Source of the DNA: CBDCFL01 sp965216135
GTDB taxonomy: Bacteria > Pseudomonadota > Alphaproteobacteria > Rhodobacterales > Rhodobacteraceae
Assembly: GCA_965216135.1 (NCBI GenBank)
Contig: CBDCFL010000024.1
Coordinates: 868,001-932,000, forward strand
Direction of reading: 5' to 3'
DNA length: 64,000 nucleotides
Below the pieces are notes generated by a model. That model worked only from the letters and a program-made list of their open reading frames with translations. It made no database searches and had not been told where the DNA came from. Below are positions 7,944-17,391 of the stretch, piece by piece (within the stretch, counting starts at the first letter, position 1; each line of letters opens with the position of its first letter). The position numbers and the translations under genes are program-made.

Positions 7944-8757
7944 TCAGGCTGAAATGAATTCCACCTGTCGTCGCAATACTCTTGTTGCCTGATCAGACAC
8001 TTTGCGCGGCTCTCCGGTAGTAAGGAACAGATTGTCTGTTCCTTCCCCAACCATATCGGGGTGGCGGCTTAGATAATCTGATAAGCTGGCTGCGACAATA
8101 TCCGCTTGTGAAAAAACCTGCACATCCGGTCCCAAAGCGGCCTGAAACGCCTCTGCCATCAGCGGATAATGGGAGCAGCCCAAGATCGCGGCCTCTGGGT
8201 TTGGCATTTTGCGTTTCAGGGCATCGACGTGAGAGCGCACCAGCGCCTCGGCCAGGATCATGTCGCCATCCTCGATCGCGTCAACCAGGCCCGCCGCAGC
8301 TTTGCGCCTCGACATCGACACCGATCGCACGAAACGCCAATTCGCGCTGAAAGGCGCGGCTGGCCACCGTTGACGGGGTGGCGAACAGGGCCACATGTTT
8401 GACGGCGATTTCGCGAGGCGGTGAATTGTCGCCCCAGGACCGCTCAGTCAGCGCCTCTATCAGCGGCACGAACACCCCAAGAACACGCTTGTCGGGTTTC
8501 AACCAAGCGTCCTGCATACGCCGCAACGCGGCCGCCGAGGCGGTGTTGCACGCCAAAATGACCAGATCACACCCAGCAGCAAACAGCCGCTCGGTCGCGG
8601 TGGTTGTCAGATCAAACACGTCATCGGCATCACGAACACCGTAAGGCGCGTGAGCGTTGTCGGCAAAATAGACAAATGCCACGTCCGGCAACCTCCGGGC
8701 CGCTGCCTCAAACACGGTCAGACCGCCCAATCCTGAATCAAATATTCCGACTGCCAT
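7944..8757 (-). pseudogene. murI: Glutamate racemase with a one-base frameshift
   Basis: The first frame starts MAVGIFDSGLGGLTVFEAA at 8757 and has the catalytic ILACNTAS cysteine; it ends at a TGA soon after VDVEAQSCGG. The second frame continues with GLVDAIEDGDMILAEALV and the second catalytic cysteine in ILGCSHYPL. Removing one G from the GGG at 8290-8292 (minus strand) joins them as QSCGGLVDAIEDGD, giving 270 aa, a normal MurI length. Both catalytic cysteines are preserved, and no other damage is visible. MurI supplies D-glutamate for peptidoglycan and is usually essential, so a consensus error is at least as likely as a true mutation. It is annotated as broken because the given sequence does not encode the full protein. 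Confidence 0.88.
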
Positions 8758-8871
8758 TCCGCTATTCGTTCCGCCTGTTGCGTGCCGCCGCGCAGGCAAT
8801 GCGCCCGCGACGCCGGGGATATGATCGCAAGCGCAAAATGTCCATTGCATCGACCCAGTCATGGTGCAGCT

Positions 8872-11800
8872 CTATTCAGCAGCCGTATCCGCGACCGTGA
8901 TCGGGCTCCTAATTCGTGCCCAAAGCTCTTCGCGCCGTTTACGCGCATTGTCGTAATTGCCGCGCTTGACGGGGCCAAATCCGCGAATAGTTAGCGGCAG
9001 TTCGGCCAGCGCAATGACCGCGTCCCGCTGGTCCGCCAGGGCATTCTGCGGCAACTCGGCGAGATCGCGTTCGTATTCGGCGATGAGCTGGCGTTCCAGA
9101 CGCCGATCCTCGAAATAGCCAAATGGATCAAACGGCGTTCCGCGCAGGAATTTGAACCATGCCATCCACCCGAGCAGACGAACGGCGCGGGCCCCGAATT
9201 TTCGTTTCAACGGCCGACCGTCTGGCCCCTGCCTGGACAAGAGCGGCGGGGCGAGGTGATAGGTCAGCTTGAGATCGCCCTCGAATTCCTGTGACGCCAG
9301 CATCCGCGATCGCTTGAGCAGCCGCGCAACTTCGTATTCGTCCTTATATGCCAGGACTTTGTGATAGCCTTTGGCAACAGCCGCCTGAAGCCCTTCGTCC
9401 TCAATGGCTTCGACACGTCGCCGATACCGCTTGGCCAGCCGCCGCGACTGATAGGTGCGCAAATGATCTGCCCGCACGTCGATAATCTGCGCGTTGCCGG
9501 CTGGTAATGCCGTTATGTCTTCCGGGATCACCTTGGCGGCGTTGTCGGGGTGCACAACCGCCCATCGCCCGTATTCAAATGCCCTCATGTTATGTTCGAC
9601 CGCCTGGCCGTTCAGCTCGATAGCCTGATCGAGTGCTGCCTTGGACAGGGGTACCAGCCCAAGCTGCCAGGCCGCACCTAGCAGCATCATGTTGGAATAG
9701 ATCGTATCGCCCAACAATGCCTTGGCCAGCTCGGTTGTATCAAGCAAGTTGACCCGATCCCTCAGCCGGGCCTTAAGCGACAGCTTTAGCTGTTCGCCGG
9801 GAATGCGGAATTCCGTATCGCGCGTGAAATCTCCGGTCACAGTTTCATGCGAATTGACCACAGCGCCCGTGCGCCCGGATGTCGTCAGGCCCAATGTTTT
9901 GGCCCCAGCCGACACGACCAGATCGCCGCCGATCAATGCGTCACACTCACCGGTGGCAACCCGAATGGCGCTGATGTCGTCAGGACGTTCGGCCAATCGG
10001 CAATGGATATGGACCGCGCCACCTTTTTGCGCCAGGCCAGCCATTTCCATCATGCCCGCGCCCTTGCCGTCGATCTGTGCCGCTTGGGCCAGCACAGCGC
10101 CGATCGTCACCGCTCCGGTGCCCCCAACGCCAGTGATGACAAGATTATAGGTTCCGGCAATTTGCGGCAGCTCAGGCTCTGGAAGGTGCCCAATGGTTAC
10201 CGTGCTGGTCGGGCCTTTTCGAATGGTTGCACCCTCGACGGTCACAAACGAGGGGCAAAAGCCATTCAAGCAGGAAAAATCCTTGTTGCACGCCGACTGA
10301 TCAATTGCCCGCTTGCGCCCGAATTCGGTTTCGACCGGGACTATGGCAACGCAGTTTGACTGCACCCCGCAATCGCCGCAGCCCTCGCAGACGTCTGTAT
10401 TTATGAAAATGCGTTTGTCGGGGTCCGGGTATAGGCCACGCTTGCGGCGGCGGCGCTTTTCGGCAGCGCAGGTCTGGATATAAACGATGACCGATACGCC
10501 TTTGACTTTGCTTAAACTTTCCTGAATAGGCATAATCTCGGACCGGGGGTGAATTTTCGCGCCTGTCGGAAAATCCGAAGCCCTGACATCTTCTTGTTCG
10601 TCATAGACCACAACGATATCACTCACCCCCATCGCGCGGACTTCGTTGACGATCTGGACCGGGTTCAGGCCTCCCTCATTTGTTTGGCCACCGGTCATTG
10701 CGACCGCGTCATTGTAAAGGATCTTGAAGGTGATGTTGGCATCTGAATAAAGCGCGGCGCGGATCGCCTGGACGCCGGAATGATTATAGGTGCCGTCACC
10801 GAGGTTCTGAAAGACATGCTCACGCGTCGAAAAGGGGGCCTCGCCGACCCAGTTTGCCCCTTCGCCGCCCATCTGCGTAAAGCCGGTGGTTTCGCGGTCC
10901 ATCCATTGAACCATGTAATGACAGCCGATCCCGGCATAAGCGCGCGCGCCATCGGGCAGGCGCGTCGAGCTGTTGTGCGGGCAGCCCGCACAGAAATACG
11001 GCAGCCGCGACGCGATTTCCGGAACGTTGTCAGCTATTTCAGCTTCTTGAATATGTTGCAGCCCGGACTTTACGCTGTCGGTGCCGCGACCTTCCTCGAT
11101 CAGGATATTGCCGACGCATTTTGCGACATGGATTGGATCGAGCGCATACCGCGTCGGGAATAGTTCCAGTTGGCGGCCGTTTTCCCAAGTGTCGCCCTTG
11201 TGCCAGCCATAGACCCGGCGTCCCCGCCGGTCGTCGAATATCGCTTCCTTTATCTGCACTTCGATCAATTTGCGCTTTTCCTCGACCACGACAATCAGGT
11301 CCAGACCTTCCGCCCATTCATGGAAGCTGGTCATGTCCAGCGGCCAGGTCTGGGCAACTTTGTACGTGGTCAGGCCCAGACGCTCGGCTTCATCGGCGTC
11401 AATCCCCAACAGGCCAAAGGCGTGGGAAAGGTCCAGCCAGTTCTTGCCGGCGGCAACAAATCCGATCTTGGCGCCGGCTTTGCCCCAAACGCGGCGGTCG
11501 ATCTTGTTGGCTCGCGCAAAGGCTTCGGCGGCGAACCGCTTGTAGTCGATCATCCGCGCTTCTTGCGCCACCGGGGTGTCGCCCAGCCGTATGTTCAACC
11601 CGCCCTCGGGCAAGGCGAAATCCGGCGTCACCAGTTTCGTCCGATCAGGGTCGCCATCGACAACGCTGGTCGCCTCTATCGTGTCCTTCATCACTTTCAG
11701 CCCGCACCACATGCCGGTGAACCGCGATAGCGCATAACCGTAGATGCCGAGATCAAGGATTTCCTGCACCCCGGCGGGCGACAGAACCGGCATATAGACG

Positions 11801-12294
11801 TCAACCATCGCCCAGTCAGATTGATGCAGCGTCGTCGAGCTTTCGCCGGTGTGATCATCGCCCATCGCCATCAGCACGCCGCCATGGCTGCTGGAGCCCG
11901 CCATATTGGCGTGGCGCATCACGTCACCTGTACGGTCGACGCCGGGCCCTTTGCCGTACCAAAGACCGAATACGCCATCGAATTTGCCTTCGCCTCTGAG
12001 TTCGGCCTGCTGGGCGCCCCAAATTGCGGTTGCCGCCAGATCCTCGTTCAGACCGGACTGGAACACGACATCCGACGCCTGCAGCGCAGTCTTTGCCCGC
12101 ATCATCTGCAGATCAACGCCGCCAAGCGGAGAGCCGCGATAACCGGTCACAAAGCCTGCTGTATTCAGTCCTGCCTGCGCATCGCGATGCTTTTGCATCA
12201 GCATCAGGCGGACCAACGCCTGCGTTCCGTTTAGCAACACCTGGCGTTTGGACAAATCAAACCGGTCGTGGAGCGAGAACTCAGTCTGGCTCAT
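8872..12294 (-). CDS. Indolepyruvate:ferredoxin oxidoreductase, fused alpha/beta form
   Basis: 1140 aa. The N-terminal pyrimidine-binding part (FVTGYRGSPLGGVD) is followed by a thiamine-diphosphate domain (GDGTYNHSGVQAIRAAL, ILYNDAVAMTGGQ) near residues 490-570. A cysteine-rich iron-sulfur segment follows (DVCEGCGDCG and a second cluster SACNKDFSCLNGFCP). The C-terminal gamma-type domain starts at VITGVGGTGAVTIGAVLAQAAQ. The enzyme oxidatively decarboxylates aryl or branched 2-oxo acids to acyl-CoA with ferredoxin. ATG at 12294 is chosen over the GTG at 12297. It is divergent from a LysR regulator across a 153-bp gap with a clear palindrome. Confidence 0.92.
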   Translation of the reverse strand: MSQTEFSLHDRFDLSKRQVLLNGTQALVRLMLMQKHRDAQAGLNTAGFVTGYRGSPLGGVDLQMMRAKTALQASDVVFQSGLNEDLAATAIWGAQQAELRGEGKFDGVFGLWYGKGPGVDRTGDVMRHANMAGSSSHGGVLMAMGDDHTGESSTTLHQSDWAMVDVYMPVLSPAGVQEILDLGIYGYALSRFTGMWCGLKVMKDTIEATSVVDGDPDRTKLVTPDFALPEGGLNIRLGDTPVAQEARMIDYKRFAAEAFARANKIDRRVWGKAGAKIGFVAAGKNWLDLSHAFGLLGIDADEAERLGLTTYKVAQTWPLDMTSFHEWAEGLDLIVVVEEKRKLIEVQIKEAIFDDRRGRRVYGWHKGDTWENGRQLELFPTRYALDPIHVAKCVGNILIEEGRGTDSVKSGLQHIQEAEIADNVPEIASRLPYFCAGCPHNSSTRLPDGARAYAGIGCHYMVQWMDRETTGFTQMGGEGANWVGEAPFSTREHVFQNLGDGTYNHSGVQAIRAALYSDANITFKILYNDAVAMTGGQTNEGGLNPVQIVNEVRAMGVSDIVVVYDEQEDVRASDFPTGAKIHPRSEIMPIQESLSKVKGVSVIVYIQTCAAEKRRRRKRGLYPDPDKRIFINTDVCEGCGDCGVQSNCVAIVPVETEFGRKRAIDQSACNKDFSCLNGFCPSFVTVEGATIRKGPTSTVTIGHLPEPELPQIAGTYNLVITGVGGTGAVTIGAVLAQAAQIDGKGAGMMEMAGLAQKGGAVHIHCRLAERPDDISAIRVATGECDALIGGDLVVSAGAKTLGLTTSGRTGAVVNSHETVTGDFTRDTEFRIPGEQLKLSLKARLRDRVNLLDTTELAKALLGDTIYSNMMLLGAAWQLGLVPLSKAALDQAIELNGQAVEHNMRAFEYGRWAVVHPDNAAKVIPEDITALPAGNAQIIDVRADHLRTYQSRRLAKRYRRRVEAIEDEGLQAAVAKGYHKVLAYKDEYEVARLLKRSRMLASQEFEGDLKLTYHLAPPLLSRQGPDGRPLKRKFGARAVRLLGWMAWFKFLRGTPFDPFGYFEDRRLERQLIAEYERDLAELPQNALADQRDAVIALAELPLTIRGFGPVKRGNYDNARKRREELWARIRSPITVADTAAE

Positions 12295-12327
12295 CACAGA
12301 ACTCCTCAGATTGAATGGGCCGCATTA

Positions 12328-12348
12328 TAGGTCAAAATTCCTGACCTA
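12328..12348. promoter_or_regulatory. Palindromic operator candidate between the oxidoreductase and LysR genes
   Basis: TAGGTCA and TGACCTA form a perfect 7-bp inverted repeat with a 7-bp spacer, 34 bp upstream of the oxidoreductase start and 100 bp upstream of the LysR start. The site contains T-N11-A, the minimal LysR-type motif. Divergent placement next to a LysR gene supports it as the regulator's binding site, but this is inferred. Confidence 0.5.
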
Positions 12349-12447
12349 CAAACGAAATTGCCGCTGCGGGTTTGTTTGGTTCTCTCATCATGCTACCGGT
12401 AAATAAAGCTAAACCGATAAGCACTTTTGGGGAATATTGGTGCATCA

Positions 12448-13353
12448 ATGGACTGGGACAAATTACGAATATTTCACGCGGTCGCCGATGCCGGCAGCCT
12501 GACCCATGCCGGCGACGCGCTGCACCTCAGCCAATCGGCCGTTTCCCGCCAGATCAGAGCGCTCGAAGAAAGCCTCAATGCGACGCTTTTTCACCGCCAC
12601 GCGCGCGGACTGATTCTCACCGAACAGGGCGAGTTGCTGTTTGAGGCAACCCGCGCGATGTCCAAACGTCTTGACGCTGCAGCCGCGCGCATTCGCGACA
12701 GCGGCGAAGAGGTTTTTGGTCAGCTTCGCGTGACGACAACCATCGGTTTCGGCAGTCTCTGGCTGGCTCCGCGTTTAGCGAAGCTCTACGAAAAATACCC
12801 GGATCTGCAGATTGACCTGATGCTAGAGGAACGGGTTCTCGATCTTCCAATGCGCGAGGCCGATGTCGCCATCAGGATGAAAGAACCAAGCCAAGCCGAT
12901 CTGATCCGCCGCCGGCTCATGTCGGTTCGGATGCGCCTTTACGCCACGCAGTCTTATATCGATAAACACGGCTCACCGGATTCGATCCCGGATCTGGCAC
13001 TGCACCGCTTGATCTGCCAGAACACCTCAGCGACGCAGGTCAGGGCGGGTGCGTTGCTGGTAAAAGAGCTACTCAGTAACGATCTGCCGAGTGTGCTGAA
13101 TGTGAACAATTATTTCGGTGTTCTTCAGGCCGTTGAAAATGATCTTGGCGTCGGGGTGCTGCCCGATTACGTGACCGAGATGTCAGCGACGCTTGTCCGC
13201 GTCTTGCCGGAAGTCGAATCCGCTGAAGTTCCGGTATTCTTGGCCTATCCCGAAGAGCTGCGCCATTCAAAACGGATCGGCGCTTTTCGCGATTTTGTCA
13301 TGGATGAAATTACCGCCCACCGGCGGCGGCAACGCGAAGAAGAAATCGCCTGA
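12448..13353 (+). CDS. LysR-family transcriptional regulator
   Basis: 301 aa. The N-terminal winged helix-turn-helix is MDWDKLRIFHAVADAGSLTH through QSAVSRQIRALEESLNATLF; the rest is a type-2 periplasmic-binding-like effector domain (LRVTTTIGFGSLWLAPRLAKL). ATG at 12448 is used, since it gives the normal family start; the longer reading begins 21 bases earlier. It is divergent from the indolepyruvate oxidoreductase and may regulate it. The effector is not evident from sequence. Confidence 0.9.
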   Translation: MDWDKLRIFHAVADAGSLTHAGDALHLSQSAVSRQIRALEESLNATLFHRHARGLILTEQGELLFEATRAMSKRLDAAAARIRDSGEEVFGQLRVTTTIGFGSLWLAPRLAKLYEKYPDLQIDLMLEERVLDLPMREADVAIRMKEPSQADLIRRRLMSVRMRLYATQSYIDKHGSPDSIPDLALHRLICQNTSATQVRAGALLVKELLSNDLPSVLNVNNYFGVLQAVENDLGVGVLPDYVTEMSATLVRVLPEVESAEVPVFLAYPEELRHSKRIGAFRDFVMDEITAHRRRQREEEIA

Positions 13354-13495
13354 ACTGTGATATGTGCGCGACGCATGGCGGCTTTGCGGGTCAATTCCGG
13401 CGAATTGTCTTGAAGGCGGGATTTCTTGCTCCTAAATGAAATGTGAAGTTGATGGTTGAGGCAACTCTCATTGGCTTCACCTCCCTGTTGGACTG

Positions 13496-13524
13496 GGCCG
13501 GGCCTTGCGCCCGGCCACTTTTTT
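13496..13524 (+). terminator. Rho-independent terminator
   Basis: GGCCGGGC and GCCCGGCC form an 8-bp stem with loop CTTGC, followed by AC and six T. It lies 142 bp after the LysR stop and just before the convergent cueR stop, so it probably ends the LysR transcript. I see no gene between 13354 and 13495. Confidence 0.75.
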
Positions 13525-13535
13525 CTGACCGGCGG

Positions 13536-13934
13536 TCAGTGGCCGTCAACCTCACCGGCCAGGTCTGCCAGGATCGGACAATCTGGCCGGTCGTCGCCTG
13601 CACAACAGTCAATCAGATGGGCAAGCGTGTCGCGCAGGTTGGCAAGTTCGACCAGTTTGGTGTCGATGGCATCAAGATTTTCCTGCGCCAGTTCCCGCAC
13701 ATCGCCGCTTGAGCGGTTTGCATCTTCGTAAAGCTCAAGAAGCCTGCGGCAATCAGCAATTGAAAAGCCCAAAGATCGGCCACGGCCTACAAACGCGAGT
13801 TTGTACAAGTCAGCCGGACGGAACGCCCGATAGCCGTTGGCATTGCGCGGGGGCGCAACCAATCCGATGTCTTCGTAATACCGGATCGTTTTGGCTGGCA
13901 GTTTTGCCAGCCGCGCAGCATCGGCAATGTTCAT
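13536..13934 (-). CDS. CueR-like MerR-family copper-responsive regulator
   Basis: 132 aa. It has a MerR winged-helix start (MNIADAARLAKLPAKTIRYYEDIGLVAPPR), a dimerisation helix, and a C-terminal metal-binding loop DCCAGDDRPDCPIL in which two Cys are separated by seven residues, as in CueR. It is expected to sense Cu(I) and activate the copA promoter by DNA distortion. Start at 13934 overlaps the copA stop as ATGA; the longer reading to 14090 runs into copA and is rejected. It is co-transcribed after copA, so it should be induced by copper along with its target. Confidence 0.9.
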   Translation of the reverse strand: MNIADAARLAKLPAKTIRYYEDIGLVAPPRNANGYRAFRPADLYKLAFVGRGRSLGFSIADCRRLLELYEDANRSSGDVRELAQENLDAIDTKLVELANLRDTLAHLIDCCAGDDRPDCPILADLAGEVDGH

Positions 13935-16378
13935 GTCGCTTTCCTCAATCTTAGCGCATTTGTCACCACAAACACCGACGATAGCGCCATAGCGCCCGCC
14001 GCCAGTTCTGGTGAGAGCAGGACACCCAACAGCGGAAACATCACGCCTGCCGCCACCGGGATCAAAAGTATGTTGTACCCAAAGGCCCAAAACAGGTTCT
14101 GCCGGACGTTTTTCATCACCGCGCGACTGATCGACAGCGCGCGCACAACGCCGCGCAGATCACCGGACATTAACACCACCCCGGCGGCCTCGATTGCAAC
14201 ATCGGTGCCAGTTCCGATGGCCAATCCGGCGTCGGCCTCGGCCAGTGCGGGGGCATCGTTGATACCGTCACCGACAAAGGCGACTGATCCGAAATTGGCG
14301 CGAAGTTCTTGAATTGCCGACAGTTTATCGACCGGCAGTAATTCGGCGCGAACAGTGTCGATACCCAATTCCGTCGCAATCGCATGGGCGGTCGCGCCGG
14401 TGTCGCCGGTCAGCATCGCAACTTTCAACCCCATATCGTGCAGGCTATCAATCGCCTCGCGCGTCGTCGGCTTAATCGGATCGGAAACCGCCAACACGGC
14501 GGTAATCTGGCCATCAATGGCCGCAACAACGGGCGTTTTGCCGGCGCTGGCGATGCGATCCAGATCGGGCTCAAATCGCGCAGTCTCAACGCCTTCTTCT
14601 GCCATTAGCCGGGAGGAACCAATTAAAACCGAATGATCCCCGACGCTGGCCTTGGCGCCTCTTCCGGTGAGCGACGTAAACTCTTCGACCTCCGGCAACC
14701 GCAACTCAGCACCTGCGCGCGCAATCGCCTGGGCGATCGGATGTTCGGATTTGGTCTCAACCGCAGCCAGGATGGCCAAGACCTCGGCACGTTCGTGCCC
14801 GTCCGCAAGGATCATCTCAGTCATTTCCGGCTTGCCGGCGGTCAGCGTCCCGGTTTTGTCGAGCGCAACAACTTGCGCGTTCTGTAACGCCTGTAGGGCG
14901 TTGCCACCGCGAAACAGCACGCCAAGCTCGGCGGCGCGCCCGGTGCCGACCATGATCGATGTCGGCGTAGCCAGGCCCATCGCGCAGGGACATGCGATGA
15001 TCAAAACCGACACACCCGCGACCAGCGCATTGGACAATACCGGCTCAGGCCCGACCGCCAGCCAAATCGCGACAGTTACCGCCGCTGTCAGCAAGACCGC
15101 CGGCACAAACCACATGGTCACGCGATCAACGACCGCTTGCACCGGCAGTTTGGTGGCCTGCGCGTGCTCGACTATACCGACAATCCGCGCCAGGACGGTC
15201 GCGCTGCCAACGGCTGTCGCACGATATGCCAGCGCACCGGTACCATTGAGCGTGCCGCCGGTAATTGCGTCGCCGGTTTGCTTGGCCACCGGCAATGGCT
15301 CTCCGGTCAGCATGCTTTCGTCAACATGGCTCTGGCCTTTGGTGATGACACCGTCAACCGGTGCGCGCTCTCCGGGGCGAATGTGCACAATATCGCCGGC
15401 TGCCAGCTGGTTGGCATTAATTTCGACGATCTTGCCTTCGCGTTCGACCCGCGCGATTTCCGGGGCAAGCGAGATTAATTGCTTGATCGCATCGCCGGTG
15501 CGCCCTTTTGCGCGCGCTTCCAGCAACCGGCCCAGCAGGATCAGCGTCACGATCACACCCGCGCTCTCGAAATATACCTGCCGTGCGTCTGGCGGAAATA
15601 GCTCCGGCGCAAATGTCACCAGGCTCGAATAGGCCCAGGCCGCACCCGCACCCAAAGCAACGAGTGAGTTCATGTCAGGCCTGCGATGCCACAGCGCAGG
15701 CAGACCCTTGAGGAAAAACATCGCCCCCGGCCAAAAAAGAACCACGCTGATCACCGCGAACTGGATATAGCGCGACAGATCGTGCCCAACCGTCGTGCCG
15801 ATCCAAAGATGCAGCGGCGCGAAGAGGTGGCCGCCCATTTCTGTGGCAAACACCGGCAATGTAAGCAAGGCGGCCCATAAAAACCGACTGCGCAAGCTCG
15901 CCGCGTCCTGTGCGTGTCGATCAACCCGTTCGACACGACTTTGTGGTAGCGTGGCCACGTAGCCGGCACCACTTACCGCACCCACCAACGCTGTTTGCGC
16001 TGTGCCCGCCACGGCCAGGACATGCGCCGCGCCGGTTGCCAGGTTCATCGTAGCCGATTGCACGCCGTCCACGCCCCGAAGGGCCGCCTCGATGCGCGAT
16101 ACGCATGATGCACAGGTTGCGCCTTCTACATCCAGCGCCACCTCTTCAATCGCGGCAGGATAACCCGCGTCATTTGCCGCCGCAAATATTTCCGCCGCCT
16201 TAGCCGGTCTTTGATATGTGACATCAGCGCGACCGGTGGCTAGGTTGACGCGCGCCGAATTAACGCCGTCAACGCTCGTCAAGGCACTCTCCGCGCGATG
16301 CACGCAACTTGCACAGCTCAACCCGGTAAGCTGAAAACTCAGACTCTCAGATACGTCAACGTCTTTTGCCATTGCCAA
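13931..16378 (-). CDS. copA: Copper-exporting P1B-type ATPase
   Basis: 815 aa. There are two N-terminal heavy-metal domains, with CASC at residues 22-25 and 89-92, then the membrane region with the ion-binding CPC motif (IIACPCAMGLATP). The phosphorylation site DKTGTLT and the hinge GDGINDAPAL follow, with a C-terminal helix pair. The enzyme pumps Cu(I) from the cytoplasm using ATP. The start could be M1 (16378) or M3. It is the first gene of a copA-cueR transcript behind a readable CueR promoter. The four last bases overlap cueR. Confidence 0.95.
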   Translation of the reverse strand: MAMAKDVDVSESLSFQLTGLSCASCVHRAESALTSVDGVNSARVNLATGRADVTYQRPAKAAEIFAAANDAGYPAAIEEVALDVEGATCASCVSRIEAALRGVDGVQSATMNLATGAAHVLAVAGTAQTALVGAVSGAGYVATLPQSRVERVDRHAQDAASLRSRFLWAALLTLPVFATEMGGHLFAPLHLWIGTTVGHDLSRYIQFAVISVVLFWPGAMFFLKGLPALWHRRPDMNSLVALGAGAAWAYSSLVTFAPELFPPDARQVYFESAGVIVTLILLGRLLEARAKGRTGDAIKQLISLAPEIARVEREGKIVEINANQLAAGDIVHIRPGERAPVDGVITKGQSHVDESMLTGEPLPVAKQTGDAITGGTLNGTGALAYRATAVGSATVLARIVGIVEHAQATKLPVQAVVDRVTMWFVPAVLLTAAVTVAIWLAVGPEPVLSNALVAGVSVLIIACPCAMGLATPTSIMVGTGRAAELGVLFRGGNALQALQNAQVVALDKTGTLTAGKPEMTEMILADGHERAEVLAILAAVETKSEHPIAQAIARAGAELRLPEVEEFTSLTGRGAKASVGDHSVLIGSSRLMAEEGVETARFEPDLDRIASAGKTPVVAAIDGQITAVLAVSDPIKPTTREAIDSLHDMGLKVAMLTGDTGATAHAIATELGIDTVRAELLPVDKLSAIQELRANFGSVAFVGDGINDAPALAEADAGLAIGTGTDVAIEAAGVVLMSGDLRGVVRALSISRAVMKNVRQNLFWAFGYNILLIPVAAGVMFPLLGVLLSPELAAGAMALSSVFVVTNALRLRKAT

Positions 16379-16398
16379 ACCTCGCGCGAACCATGCAC

Positions 16399-16429
16399 CA
16401 CATAGAGGCTCCAGTTACTGGAAGGTCAA
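16399..16429 (-). promoter_or_regulatory. CueR-type copA promoter with 19-bp spacer
   Basis: On the minus strand TTGACC (-35) and TATGTG (-10) are separated by 19 bp, the over-long spacing typical of MerR-family targets. The spacer holds the palindrome CTTCCAGTAACTGGAG, close to the CueR box ACCTTCC-N-GGAAGGT. The copA start is about 20 bp downstream. It should be activated by the CueR-like protein encoded at the end of the same operon. Confidence 0.85.
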
Positions 16430-16493
16430 GACCGCGCAGGTCAGTTATTCGTCATATATTTTGGCCATTGCCGGGCACCATTTCAAATGCTGG

Positions 16494-17375
16494 TCAAAAC
16501 CCGTTGACAGGAACCTTCAGCACGGGATTTCCGTCCTTGTCAGTCGGAACCGCGCCAGCGCGCATATTCACCTGCAGCGACGGAATGATAAGTTCGGGCG
16601 TGCCCAACTGTGCATCCCGTTCGGTCCTGAATTTGATGAAGTCTTCCCGCGTTTTGCCGCCGCCCACGTGAATGTTGTGGGCCTTTTCCTCACGCACGGT
16701 GGTTTCCCACTGAACTTCGCGGCCGTTCGGCCCGTAGTCGTGGCACATGAACAGCCGCATGTCGTCCGGCAGCGCCAACACTTTTTGAATTGAATCGTAA
16801 AGCTCGCCCGCGTCACCGCCGGGAAAATCCGCCCGCGCCGATCCGCCGTCGGGCATGAACAGCGTATCGCCAACCATCGCCGCATCGCCATAGACGTGAA
16901 CCATGCATGCAGGTGTGTGGCCGGGGGTATAGATCGCGCGTCCCTGCATCTGACCAACCATATAGGTGTCACCATCTGCAAAAAGCGCGTCGAACTGGCT
17001 GCCGTCGCGCTGAAAATCGGTGCCCTCGTTGAATACTTTGCCAAATGTCTCCTGGATCACCATAATATTCTCGCCGACGCCGATTTGCCCACCGAGCCTG
17101 TCCTGAATGTAGGGCGCAGCCGACAGATGATCGGCATGGACATGGGTCTCGATGATCCATTCCAGCGACAGACCGCGATCGGTGAGCGTCTTGATCATCT
17201 TGTCGGCGTGTTCATAAGTTATCCGCCCGGCCGCATAATCTATGTCCATAACGCTGTCGATGATCGCGCAAGCGTCCGAGTCCGGGTCTTTGACGATATA
17301 ACTGATGGTGTTTGTGACCTCATCGAAAAAGGCCATGACCTCTGGGCTGATCGACATATCGACTGGGCGGGTCAT
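16494..17375 (-). CDS. Persulfide (sulfur) dioxygenase, metallo-beta-lactamase fold
   Basis: 293 aa. The metal site is THVHADHL near residue 88, with downstream histidines in YTPGHTPACMVH and MCHDYGP. The HVHADH form (rather than HXHXDH with a second zinc-binding residue) and the GHTP segment fit the ETHE1/Blh group, which oxidises glutathione persulfide to sulfite using one iron. ATG at 17375 gives MTRPVDMSISPEVMAFFDEVTNT; the longer frame overlaps the next gene and is rejected. Together with the two YeeE/YedE genes upstream it forms a sulfide-detoxification unit like the bigR operon of other alphaproteobacteria, but I find no BigR regulator here. Confidence 0.88.
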   Translation of the reverse strand: MTRPVDMSISPEVMAFFDEVTNTISYIVKDPDSDACAIIDSVMDIDYAAGRITYEHADKMIKTLTDRGLSLEWIIETHVHADHLSAAPYIQDRLGGQIGVGENIMVIQETFGKVFNEGTDFQRDGSQFDALFADGDTYMVGQMQGRAIYTPGHTPACMVHVYGDAAMVGDTLFMPDGGSARADFPGGDAGELYDSIQKVLALPDDMRLFMCHDYGPNGREVQWETTVREEKAHNIHVGGGKTREDFIKFRTERDAQLGTPELIIPSLQVNMRAGAVPTDKDGNPVLKVPVNGF

Positions 17376-17391
17376 TGTCGCTCTTTCATCT

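Noticed and set aside
13935..14090. Longer start for the CueR-like protein
   Set aside because: It would lie inside copA and lacks resemblance to MerR proteins; the coupled ATG at 13934 fits.
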